In this document: positions 1-6,900 of the stretch, one piece after another
Layout of the letters: each line of letters begins with the position of its first letter
How positions within the stretch are numbered: position 1 is the first letter of the stretch
DNA from: an uncultured Pirellula sp.
Lineage (GTDB): Bacteria > Planctomycetota > Planctomycetia > Pirellulales > Pirellulaceae
Length of the DNA stretch: 8,317 nt
Assembly: GCA_903837255.1 (NCBI GenBank)
Contig: CAILTZ010000623.1
Location: forward strand, 1 to 8,317
Direction of reading: 5' to 3'
Program-made: the position numbers and the translations under genes
The notes under the pieces: generated by a model
Database searches by the model: none
Seen by the model: the letters and a program-made list of their open reading frames with translations, nothing else
What the model was told of the DNA's origin: nothing

Positions 1-40
1 CAGCAATCATCAATCATCACTCGACAATCATCAATCCATC
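1..40 (-). repeat. Degenerate heptanucleotide array downstream of the methyltransferase gene
   Basis: Read on the minus strand (the sense of the neighbouring methyltransferase), the stretch is GATG followed by five in-register heptads: GATTGAT, GATTGTC, GAGTGAT, GATTGAT, GATTGCT. It may continue past the window edge. The array begins 42 nt after the methyltransferase stop. Its opening, GATGGATTGATGA, is identical to the opening of the array after aroC at the other end of the window. The heptads diverge from one another, so this looks like an older or decayed copy. The plus strand of this stretch is C-rich and G-poor. Function is unknown. Confidence 0.75.
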
Positions 41-82
41 CCTTGCGATCCCTGCTTTTTTGCTTTTCAAATGAAATAGCCG

Positions 83-886
83 CTACGCTAAACGTCTCTG
101 GCGGTGCGCTTCGTAAAGTAAAATCGTGCCTGCTATCGCGACGTTCAATGACTCAACTCCCGGTTCCATCGGGATCGCACAAACCTCATCTGCTAATTTT
201 CTAATCTCTTGTCTGACTCCGCTACCTTCGGCACCCACGACAAACATGGTCGGTCGCGCGAAATCCAAATCCCAAAGTGATTTGCCTTTCATGTCTGCTA
301 CGATCACCTTGGCCCCCATCCGCTTGGCATGCTCCGCTAAACCTTTTGTCTGTGCTACCCCCGGGGGCGAACGGAACCACTGACCAGCCGTACTGCGAAG
401 GAACTTCGGATGCACTGGATTTACCGAATCCGGACTCAAATACAAACGGTTGGCCCCGAATCCAACCACCGACCTGAGTAATGTCCCTGCATTACCTGGA
501 TCCTGAATTCCATCCGTTGCCAACACTAAGCTCCAATCCCGAGCCTCTTGCGATAAACTCCCTGTCCCCGTTACCCCTACCGGTGCATCGAGTTGAGCGA
601 TCGTTACCACACCATCGGGATGCTGGGTCGTCACCGCTTGCTTGAGCCAATTGAAATCCACTAGATACTGCTCGACATCATCATCGATCTGCTCAATGAG
701 CAAACGATTGTCGACCGCCCACTGCTGGGTGTAGTAAACACCCCTAAGCGGCCAACTTACTGCCAACGCCTCGGTGAGCAAGTGAGTTCCTTCAACCAGG
801 AACTCTTCATGCTTGCTCTCTACGCTATGAAGACGCTTAAGTCTCTTAAGTTGCGGGTTGCTTAAGCTCTGTATTCGTTGAACCAC
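83..886 (-). CDS. SpoU/TrmH-family RNA 2'-O-ribose methyltransferase
   Basis: This 267-residue protein is predicted to transfer a methyl group from S-adenosylmethionine to a ribose 2'-OH of rRNA or tRNA in the cytoplasm. Residues 1-100 resemble the N-terminal RNA-binding domain of the family (IQSLSNPQLKRLKRL, then FLVEG). Residues about 118-262 form the SPOUT knotted catalytic domain. Its three family motifs are visible: DPGNAGTLLRS with Asn132 and Arg138, GAEGSG at 218-223, and ESLNVAIAGTILLYE from 245. Length is normal for the family. The start is GTG at 886. An in-frame stop lies five codons upstream (899-901) with no other start between. No Shine-Dalgarno motif is visible. The gene lies 59 bp downstream of rho on the same strand with no terminator between, so it is probably co-transcribed. 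The exact RNA target (23S rRNA, as for RlmB-like or TsnR-like enzymes, or tRNA) cannot be read from the sequence. Confidence 0.93.
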   Translation of the reverse strand: MVQRIQSLSNPQLKRLKRLHSVESKHEEFLVEGTHLLTEALAVSWPLRGVYYTQQWAVDNRLLIEQIDDDVEQYLVDFNWLKQAVTTQHPDGVVTIAQLDAPVGVTGTGSLSQEARDWSLVLATDGIQDPGNAGTLLRSVVGFGANRLYLSPDSVNPVHPKFLRSTAGQWFRSPPGVAQTKGLAEHAKRMGAKVIVADMKGKSLWDLDFARPTMFVVGAEGSGVRQEIRKLADEVCAIPMEPGVESLNVAIAGTILLYEAHRQRRLA

Positions 887-928
887 AAAAACACCACGTC
901 AAACAAAACTAAATCTCGCTAGCTCTAC

Positions 929-950
929 CAAAGTCCACGCAAAGTCTACG
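929..950. repeat. 11-bp imperfect tandem duplication at the rho stop codon
   Basis: CAAAGTCCACG (929-939) is followed directly by CAAAGTCTACG (940-950), with one mismatch. The second copy contains the rho stop codon (946-948 on the minus strand), so the first copy is just outside the gene. It looks like a small replication-slippage duplication. No function is apparent. Confidence 0.6.
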
Positions 951-2325
951 CTTTGAGTCCAAGTAGAAACTCCGCATTATTGCGTGTTTTTTGCAGGCGG
1001 CTTATCAATTGTTCCATGGCATCCGACGAACTCAGCCCCGCAAGAGCCTTGCGCATGATCACAATCTTCTGGTACTCGGCTGGGTCCAAAAGGGCTTCTT
1101 CACGCCTTGTGCCACTTTGGTAAATATCGATGGCTGGCCATATACGCCGATCCACAAGGGCTCGATCTAAAACGATCTCCATATTGCCTGTCCCCTTGAA
1201 CTCCTCAAAGATGACCTCGTCCATCCGGCTTCCAGTCCCGACCAATGCAGTAGCGATGATTGTCAATGATCCACCCTCTTCGACTTTGCGAGCGGCACCA
1301 AAAAACGCTTTGGGCTTTTGCATGGCATTGGCATCAAGCCCTCCAGTGAGGGTCTTGCCAGACTGGATACACTCGCCGTTCCAAGCCCTAGCCAAGCGAG
1401 TGATCGAGTCTAGAAACACAACCACGTCGATCCCGTCTTCAACCATCCGTTTGGCTTTCTCGAGCACCATTTGGCTGACTTGGATGTGCCGCGATGCTGG
1501 TTCATCAAACGTACTGCTGATCACCTCGCACTTCGGACCACGCACCTCGCGCTGCATATCGGTGACCTCCTCGGGGCGTTCGTCGATCAGCAACATCATG
1601 ACATATGCGTTTGGATAATTTTCCAAGGCCGCTCGAGCCATCTTTTGCATCAAAATCGTTTTGCCGGCTCTTGGAGGCGATACTATCAAGCCTCGCTGGC
1701 CAAATCCAAGCGGCGTGACTAAATCGATGACACGAGTGGCTAACTCGACCGGTTCGGTCTCCATGAGGATTCGCTGCCTAGGATGCAGCGGGGTAAGCAA
1801 TTCAAAAGACTTGCGCGCTCGAACTTCGTTCGGGTTGCGATGATTGATGGCTTCGATACGCAGTAGCGCAAAGTAACGCTCGTTCTCCTTGGGGGGACGT
1901 ATCTGGCCAGAGATCGTCATGCCAGTGGTCAAACCAAAGCGGCGTATCTGAGAGGGTGATACGTAGATGTCATCTGGACAAGCCACATAATGGTGCGCAG
2001 TAGATCTCAAAAAACCGAAGCCATCGGCGAGAATCTCAAGGGTTCCTTCTCCCATCATGATCCCAGAGGATCTCATCCGAGCACGGAGAACCTGGAAGAT
2101 CAACTCCTGCCTGGTGAGCTGCTCTCGATTCTCGATCCTCTCAAGCTTGGCTACATCCGATAGCTCCTCGAGCGGCATACGTTGCAAGGTAGCGAAATCC
2201 AACACGGGCCGAGGCTCGGTCGGAATCCCCATGCCGCTTCGCTCGCGCAGGATCTCCTCGGCGATCGAGAGCACTTCGTTGCTGTTGCGATTCGGTTGCG
2301 GGCGACCGCGGTCTTCGTCAGTCAT
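946..2325 (-). CDS. rho: Transcription termination factor Rho
   Basis: This 459-residue protein is the hexameric RNA-dependent ATPase/helicase that ends transcription at C-rich, G-poor sites. Order of domains: a polar N-terminal tail (1-42) absent from E. coli Rho; an N-terminal helix bundle (about 43-90); a cold-shock-like primary RNA-binding domain with GFGFLR (102-107) and [15 protein letters not shown] (118-132); and a RecA-type ATPase. The ATPase shows the P-loop SPPRAGKT (216-223), [11 protein letters not shown] (245-255), Walker [17 protein letters not shown] (301-316), the Q-loop around [13 protein letters not shown] (322-334) and the R-loop around FKGTGN (376-381). Residue 219 is Arg where E. 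coli has Lys, a conservative change. All catalytic motifs are intact, and the roughly 40 extra residues relative to E. coli are at the N terminus. ATG at 2325 is the first possible start, because an in-frame TGA lies two codons upstream. No Shine-Dalgarno motif is seen. The methyltransferase follows on the same strand. Confidence 0.98.
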   Translation of the reverse strand: MTDEDRGRPQPNRNSNEVLSIAEEILRERSGMGIPTEPRPVLDFATLQRMPLEELSDVAKLERIENREQLTRQELIFQVLRARMRSSGIMMGEGTLEILADGFGFLRSTAHHYVACPDDIYVSPSQIRRFGLTTGMTISGQIRPPKENERYFALLRIEAINHRNPNEVRARKSFELLTPLHPRQRILMETEPVELATRVIDLVTPLGFGQRGLIVSPPRAGKTILMQKMARAALENYPNAYVMMLLIDERPEEVTDMQREVRGPKCEVISSTFDEPASRHIQVSQMVLEKAKRMVEDGIDVVVFLDSITRLARAWNGECIQSGKTLTGGLDANAMQKPKAFFGAARKVEEGGSLTIIATALVGTGSRMDEVIFEEFKGTGNMEIVLDRALVDRRIWPAIDIYQSGTRREEALLDPAEYQKIVIMRKALAGLSSSDAMEQLISRLQKTRNNAEFLLGLKA

Positions 2326-2440
2326 TTTTCAAGGTGAACCCGCTGACGCTCGATCGGCAAAAATCAACCAGCGTGTGAACGTCGGAAGACCTAGTGCGAA
2401 GATCTCGATACCCAAAAGCGTTTGTACAAACGCCCGGCAT
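2318..2440 (-). CDS. Possible 40-codon upstream ORF overlapping the rho start
   Basis: On the minus strand an ATG at 2440 opens a 40-codon frame ([10 protein letters not shown]...TLKND). It ends at the TGA at 2318-2320, inside the first codons of rho, where the sequence reads ATGACTGA. It would lie entirely within the leader of a rho transcript starting near 2504. Such an overlap could couple rho translation to upstream reading, and E. coli rho also has a short leader ORF (rhoL). The peptide is not one I recognise, has no ribosome-binding site and could be chance. Confidence 0.15.
   Translation of the reverse strand: MPGVCTNAFGYRDLRTRSSDVHTLVDFCRSSVSGFTLKND
2418..2433. promoter_or_regulatory. 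Perfect 16-bp palindrome (candidate operator) in the rho leader
   Basis: GCGTTTGTACAAACGC is identical to its own reverse complement. It lies about 93 bp upstream of the rho ATG and about 390 bp upstream of the adaptor ATG. Perfect symmetry of this length is typical of dimeric repressor sites. A given position has about a 1 in 65,000 chance of showing it, so it is unlikely by accident in a 497-bp intergenic region. No regulator gene is present to pair it with, and I do not recognise the motif. Confidence 0.4.
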
Positions 2441-2444
2441 AGCG

Positions 2445-2484
2445 AAACGGGATTCGGGGTGTTGGTGGGATGTTCGAGGAGAAA
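2445..2484 (-). promoter_or_regulatory. C-rich, G-poor stretch in the rho leader (candidate rut site)
   Basis: On the minus (rho-sense) strand, these 40 nt contain 18 C and only 3 G, with many YC dinucleotides (TCTCC, TCCCACC, ACACCCC). That is the composition Rho's primary RNA-binding site prefers. It lies after the candidate rho transcription start and before the rho ORF. In E. coli, Rho limits its own synthesis by terminating in its leader, so an autogenous attenuator is plausible here. The call rests on composition alone. Confidence 0.35.
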
Positions 2485-2485
2485 C

Positions 2486-2501
2486 CGTGGACAAGTCCAC
2501 G
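2486..2501. promoter_or_regulatory. Inverted repeat at the predicted rho transcription start (candidate operator)
   Basis: CGTGGAC-AA-GTCCACG has perfect 7-bp arms around two bases. It sits immediately downstream of the TATAAT box on the minus strand, so it would cover about +3 to +18 of a rho transcript, a common position for a repressor operator. The two-base centre is too tight for a full RNA hairpin, which favours a DNA-binding site, although a six-pair stem with a four-base loop is possible. Confidence 0.4.
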
Positions 2502-2510
2502 ACGGAAATC

Positions 2511-2540
2511 ATTATAGACACCGCGCTGATCGGAGTACAA
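2511..2540 (-). promoter_or_regulatory. Candidate sigma-70-type promoter for rho
   Basis: The minus strand shows TTGTAC (2540-2535), an 18-bp spacer and a perfect TATAAT (2516-2511). The -35 box matches consensus only in TTG. Transcription would begin near 2504, giving a rho leader of about 180 nt that contains the C-rich stretch and the 16-bp palindrome. It overlaps a plus-strand promoter candidate almost completely. Confidence 0.45.
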
Positions 2541-2541
2541 T
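2515..2541 (+). promoter_or_regulatory. Weak promoter candidate facing the efflux operon
   Basis: TAGACA (2515-2520, one mismatch to TTGACA), a 15-bp spacer and TACAAT (2536-2541, one mismatch to TATAAT) face the efflux genes. The spacer is shorter than the usual 16-18 bp. Transcription would start near 2548 and give a leader of about 275 nt. The boxes share bases with the opposing rho promoter, so polymerase could occupy only one at a time. I see no better promoter nearer the adaptor ATG. Confidence 0.25.
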
Positions 2542-2744
2542 GGTTTCTGTTTTTCGCTGCAAATACCCAAGTAATTCTGGATATTGCAAGTCCACTAAAG
2601 CCCCTCCAATGGCATTCCGTTGCACCTTGGCTACCTGAGATTTTGTGAAAAAGTTTGTTTCTTTAACCCTAAATCCAGGCAAGTAACCGGCCAACTGTCT
2701 AAAACCCTCAAGACAGAAGGTCTCTTCGCATTGCCAAAACGATC

Positions 2745-2761
2745 TTTGGTCATGGACCAAA
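2745..2761. promoter_or_regulatory. Inverted repeat upstream of the adaptor gene, with ATG in its loop
   Basis: TTTGGTC-ATG-GACCAAA has perfect 7-bp arms and a three-base centre, 61 bp upstream of the adaptor start. In DNA it could be an operator for a local-type efflux repressor, and in RNA a small hairpin. The three-base loop is exactly the ATG of a 24-codon frame that ends on the adaptor start codon. No regulator gene lies in the window. Confidence 0.35.
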
Positions 2762-2826
2762 ACTGTGTACCCTTGGTAGACTTGTTCATTCCCCGTACTC
2801 CCTCCATTGACGCCTCAACCGCATGA
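2752..2826 (+). CDS. Possible 24-codon leader ORF coupled to the adaptor gene
   Basis: ATG at 2752 opens a frame reading MDQNCVPLVDLF...DASTA. Its TGA (2824-2826) overlaps the adaptor ATG at 2823 as ATGA, the classic geometry of translational coupling. The ATG lies in the loop of a perfect inverted repeat. The peptide has no recognisable family, there is no Shine-Dalgarno motif, and a short frame of this kind may be fortuitous. It could explain how an adaptor gene without a ribosome-binding site is translated. Confidence 0.2.
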   Translation: MDQNCVPLVDLFIPRTPSIDASTA

Positions 2827-3908
2827 AAACTTTCCTGGGATCGCTGGCGGTGCTACTGAGCCTCGCCGCTTTGGCTTTTGGTATCTACCTGTTGAAGTTC
2901 CGAGTTCTTGCGACCGCAGCCCCCCCCCAAGAAGTTCGTCCCACCCCTGTGGTCTTCTCGACCCCGCAAGCCGCCAAGCTGCGATCCAATACTACGGTCG
3001 TCGGTACCGTCGTAGCTCCCCGCTCGGTCCAACTGAAAACTGAAACGGTCGGCACCGTCAAAGCTATCCACTTTCAATCCGGTGATGTTGTCCAACCAGG
3101 ACAGGTGCTCCTGGAACTCGATACCAGCGTCGAACAGGCGATGCTCGCCAGCGCCCAAGCTGCCGAACGTATCGCCGACTCGACTTTTCGCCGAATCAAA
3201 AAAGCGATGGAGGTCCAAGCCTTGAGCGAATTGGATCTCGAGCAAACCGAAGCCCTGCTCGCGCAAGCCAAAGCCGAAGTCGCTAGGATCCAAGCCGTGA
3301 TCCGCCGCAAAGTTCTGGTGGCGCCTTTCCAAGCCCGTGCCGGAGTCTTTGATATCCAGCCCGGCCAATACCTTTCCGAAGGCTCCCAGATTACCATCCT
3401 CCAAGGTGTCGACCAGTTTGTCTACGTAGACTTCATGATGCCTCAGCAAGTAGCCGACTACCTGCAAATCGGTGATCAAGTCTCCTTGGAACACCTCGGA
3501 CAAAAACTCGTTGCACAGGTCGTGGCTGTCGATGCACAAGCTGACCGAGTTTCCCGATCCCTGGCCGCCCGAGCCAAAGTGATGGCTCCACCACCAACAC
3601 TCCAAATCAACGATTCCGTGAAGGTGATCGCCGAGTACGGTGACTCTCAGACAACGATCTTAGTCCCCTCTTCGTCTCTGAGAACCAACCCCACCGGAGC
3701 GTTTTGTTTCGTCGCCCAAGTCGATCCGACAGACACATCCAAGTGGATCGCCAAGCGTCGCGAAGTCCTCGTCGGAGCCACGGTTGGCAACAACGTTTCG
3801 ATCCGCCAAGGCATCGATCTGAGCGAACAAGTCATCGCCGACGGCTCATTCAAAATCAATGATGGGACCTGGGTGGTTCCATCGGATTTAACCAAAGCGG
3901 CTCCTTGA
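2823..3908 (+). CDS. RND efflux periplasmic adaptor subunit (membrane fusion protein)
   Basis: This 361-residue protein is the periplasmic bridge between an RND pump and an outer-membrane channel. Residues 5-24 are a hydrophobic N-terminal anchor or signal segment. No lipobox cysteine follows, so it is probably membrane-anchored rather than a lipoprotein. Two half-motifs of the lipoyl/barrel-sandwich domain are visible, GTVKAIHFQSGDVVQPGQVLLELD (77-100) and VLVAPFQARAGVFDIQPGQYL (164-184). They flank a helical hairpin (about 101-160, rich in Ala, Glu and Gln). A beta-barrel (about 197-272) and a membrane-proximal domain (to about 355) complete the fold. Length is typical. ATG at 2823 is the earliest possible start, because an in-frame TGA lies at 2808-2810. 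The gene carries a run of nine C at 2920-2928 just after the anchor. The pump gene follows after 26 nt. Substrate is unknown; family and role are secure. Confidence 0.93.
   Translation: MKTFLGSLAVLLSLAALAFGIYLLKFRVLATAAPPQEVRPTPVVFSTPQAAKLRSNTTVVGTVVAPRSVQLKTETVGTVKAIHFQSGDVVQPGQVLLELDTSVEQAMLASAQAAERIADSTFRRIKKAMEVQALSELDLEQTEALLAQAKAEVARIQAVIRRKVLVAPFQARAGVFDIQPGQYLSEGSQITILQGVDQFVYVDFMMPQQVADYLQIGDQVSLEHLGQKLVAQVVAVDAQADRVSRSLAARAKVMAPPPTLQINDSVKVIAEYGDSQTTILVPSSSLRTNPTGAFCFVAQVDPTDTSKWIAKRREVLVGATVGNNVSIRQGIDLSEQVIADGSFKINDGTWVVPSDLTKAAP
2920..2928 (+). repeat. Homopolymeric C9 tract inside the adaptor gene
   Basis: Nine consecutive C residues encode the end of Ala33, Pro34, Pro35 and the first base of Gln36, in the linker directly after the membrane anchor. 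Gain or loss of one base would shift the frame and truncate the protein early. Tracts like this are known slippage sites in phase-variable genes of other bacteria, but whether this one varies cannot be told from one sequence. Confidence 0.85.
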
Positions 3909-3934
3909 AGACTCCACAGACAACAAGTTAAGCG

Positions 3935-6900
3935 ATGAAATCAATCACCGATATCTTTATTCGGCATCCGGTCCTAGCGATCGTTGTCAACTTGATGGTT
4001 GTACTTCTGGGTATTCGCTCAGCCCAGTCTCTGCCGGTTCAGCAGTTTCCGAAACTCGAAAGCACCTCGATCGTCATCACGACGGTCTACATCGGTGCAA
4101 GTGCTGAGACCATCCGTGGGTTCTTGACCACTCCGATCGAAAAAGCGGTCTCCTCGATCGGAGGTGTCGATTACGTCGAGTCCAAAAGTGTGGCTGGATC
4201 GAGCCAGATCACAATCCGGCTGAAATTGAATCACAACGCGACTCAGGCTCTCGCCGAGGTCAACACTCGCCTGCAACAAGTTCGCCGCGAACTGCCCGCT
4301 GAAGCCGAGCCGAGTGTCGTCGAAATCCAACGCGCGGATCGACCCTACGCGTCGTTCTATCTGAGTTTCACGTCGAGTCAGTGGGATGTGCCTCAGCTGA
4401 CCGATTATTTGACTCGGACCATCCAGCCCCAACTCACGACCATCTCGGGGGTCCAGCGCGTGGGTGTCGAAGGGGGCCGAACCCTAGCGATGCGAGTCTG
4501 GATTTCTCCGAACCGATTATCCGAGATGAACCTAACCCCAGGGGATATCTTCGGGGCTTTGAGGCGAAACAACTACCTAGCCGCGATCGGGAGGGTGAAA
4601 AACGATTCGGTCCAAGTCGATTTGCTCACCGATACCGATCTGAAAACCGCCGACGAGTTTCGTGAACTTATCGTCTCCCAAAAAGATGGAGCCGTAATTC
4701 GGCTGCGCGATGTAGCAACCGTCGAGTTCGGTTCCGAAGAAGCCGGTATGGTTGCGATGTACCGCGGCAAAGAAGCCGTTTACGTTTCAGTTTGGCCTTT
4801 GCCTGGCACCAACGAGATCGAAGTGGCTGATCGTCTGAACGAAGCGATGGAAAAACTGCGGCCAACTCTTCCGCAGCACATTGAGATGAATCTAGCTTAC
4901 GATGCCACCCGCTTCATGCGAGATGCGTTGTCTGAGATTTCCAAGACGCTTTTGGAAACGATTGCCATTGTAGGTTTTGTGGTATTCCTGTTTATGGGAT
5001 CGATCCGGACGGCGATTGTCCCATTGATCGCGATGCCTGTTTCTCTCATCGGCGCGACGATCCTGATGTACTTGCTCGGTTTTTCTCTGAACTTGCTGAC
5101 CCTCCTAGCCATCGTCTTGTCGGTGGGTTTGGTGGTCGATGACGCCATCGTGGTCGTTGAGAATGTCCAGCGCCATATCCGCGAAGGATTGACCAAAATC
5201 GACGCCGCTCTACTGGGTGCCCGCGAGCTCTTCGGCCCAATCGTCGCGATGACTATCACCCTAGCAGTGGTGTATGCCCCGATCGGTTTCCAAGGTGGAC
5301 TCACGGGAATGCTCTTCAAGGAGTTCGCCTTTACGCTGGCTGCTGCGGTCTTGCTCTCAGGTGTCGTGGCGGTGACCCTTTCGCCGATCATGAGTGCTCA
5401 GATGCTCTCTGCCAGTGGCAAGGAAGGGTTCCTCACCCGCGTGGTCAATCGTGTTTTCGACGCTGTTCAAAACGTATATGGCCGCATGCTCGAGTGGGCC
5501 TTGGATGTCCGATGGGCGATTGCCTTTGCCACCCTTTTGGTCGCACTTGCCTCCGCTCCGTTTTATATCATGAGCTCCAAAGAGCTCGCGCCCGTCGAGG
5601 ACCAAGGCGCTATCGCTGTGATGCTCAAAGCCTCCCCGGACTCCTCATTGAAAAGCTCCGTCGGTTGGGCGAAAGTCCTGGCAGATAAGTTTTCGGTGAT
5701 GCCTGAGACCGATTACATGTGGGCATTGGTAGGTTCGAATTCAGGCTTTGGTGGGATCATCACCAAAAGCTGGCACGAGCGAGAGCAAGAGCATCTTCGC
5801 AGCACCGCTGCTATGGTCCCACAAGCCTTCGGGATCGCATCCCAAATCCCAGGTCTTCAACCGTTTCCGGTCCTCGTACCTCCCTTGCCAGGCGCAGGAA
5901 GCTTTGATGTCGAACTGATCATCAAAAGCGATCTGCCGGTCGAGCAGCTGACCCTCTTGTCTGAACAAGTCTTAGCCGAAGCAAACCAAAGCGGATTGTT
6001 TATGTTCGTCGATACCGATTTAAAAGTCGATTTGCCACAAGCTCAGGTGGTGGTCGATCGCGAGAAGGTCGCCGACCTGAAACTCGATCTAGCATCGATC
6101 GCTGGCGAATTAGGTGTTCTGCTCGGTGGGGGTTACGTCAATCGATTCAATTACTTCAATCGCTCCTACCAAGTCATCCCGCAACTTGCCGAGGAGGATC
6201 GACAGTCAGCCACCTCGCTCATGGATTTGAAGATCCGCACGCCCAGCGGGCAACTGATCCCTGTATCGACATTTGCATCAGTTATCCCGAAAACAGCACC
6301 GAGAGTATTGAGTCGCTTTCAGCAACAAAGCTCGATCCAGATCCAGGCAGCGGTGATACCGGGAGTACCCGGCCTGACCAAGGAGTCGGGTTTGCGAAAG
6401 ATCGAAGAGATCGTGCAGAAGGTCGTCGGGCCCACAGTTTCTATGGACTATGCAGGAGAGTCTAGGCAGATTCGCAAAGAGGGATCCTCGTTGACCGTAA
6501 CGCTAGGAATCGCTTTGGCACTGATTTACTTGGTGCTGGCAGCTCAGTTCCAATCATTTCGAGACCCGTTGATTGTTCTATTTGGCTCAGTCCCCTTGGC
6601 GATCTCCGGCGCGTTGCTCTTGACCTTTCTAGGGCTGACAACGGTCAATATCTATTCGCAGGTTGGGTTGATTACCCTGGTGGGGCTGGTTGCCAAAAAC
6701 GGGATTTTGATCGTCGAGTTTGCCAACCACTTGCAAGAGCAAGGGTTGAAAAAATGGAACGCGGTGATCGAGGCATCCAAGACGCGTCTGCGACCGGTTT
6801 TGATGACGAGTGCGGCGACCGTTTTTGGGCATCTGCCGCTGGTTTTTGTCACCGGCCCGGGTGCCGAAGCTCGAAATAGCATCGGCATCGTCTTGGTCGC

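Larger units (their letters stand above)
2326..2822. other. Divergent intergenic control region between rho and the efflux operon
   Basis: These 497 bp contain no convincing protein gene. They hold the overlapping promoter candidates (2511-2541), three perfect short inverted repeats (2418-2433, 2486-2501, 2745-2761), a C-rich rut-like stretch (2445-2484) and two possible upstream ORFs. A further weak inverted repeat, CTGTCT...AGACAG with a 10-nt loop, lies at 2695-2716. The part from about 2640 to 2670 is noticeably T/A-rich. No tRNA, riboswitch or mobile-element end is recognised. Confidence 0.7.

Noticed and set aside
41..82. Intrinsic terminator after the methyltransferase
   Set aside because: The T-run at 55-67 is on the plus strand. 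In the gene's own sense it is an A-run without a strong stem, so it cannot work as a U-tract for this gene.
1130..1618. Plus-strand open frame (162 codons) opposite rho
   Set aside because: It lies wholly inside the highly conserved rho coding sequence in antisense, with Ser/Arg/Thr-rich shadow composition and no domain.
1657..1680. Arg for Lys at position 219 of the Rho P-loop as a sign of bicyclomycin resistance
   Set aside because: The change is conservative, the neighbouring pocket residues look normal, and sequence alone does not support a resistance claim.
931..2501. Shared 9-mer AAGTCCACG at the rho 3' end (931-939) and in the palindrome at 2493-2501
   Set aside because: A single 9-base match in an 8-kb window is within chance expectation, and the 3' copy is not palindromic.
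2512..2760. Minus-strand 82-codon frame in the divergent region
   Set aside because: It begins at TTG, would read through the predicted rho promoter, and shows no domain or ribosome-binding site.
2620..2826. Plus-strand 68-codon frame starting at TTG ahead of the adaptor
   Set aside because: The TTG start has no support. I keep only the shorter ATG-started 24-codon version as a low-confidence leader ORF.
2853..3605. Long minus-strand open frame (250 codons) opposite the adaptor gene
   Set aside because: It is the antisense shadow of a well-supported adaptor CDS, its composition is unlike a real protein (Gly/Asp/Phe-rich from reversed codons), and it matches no family I recognise.
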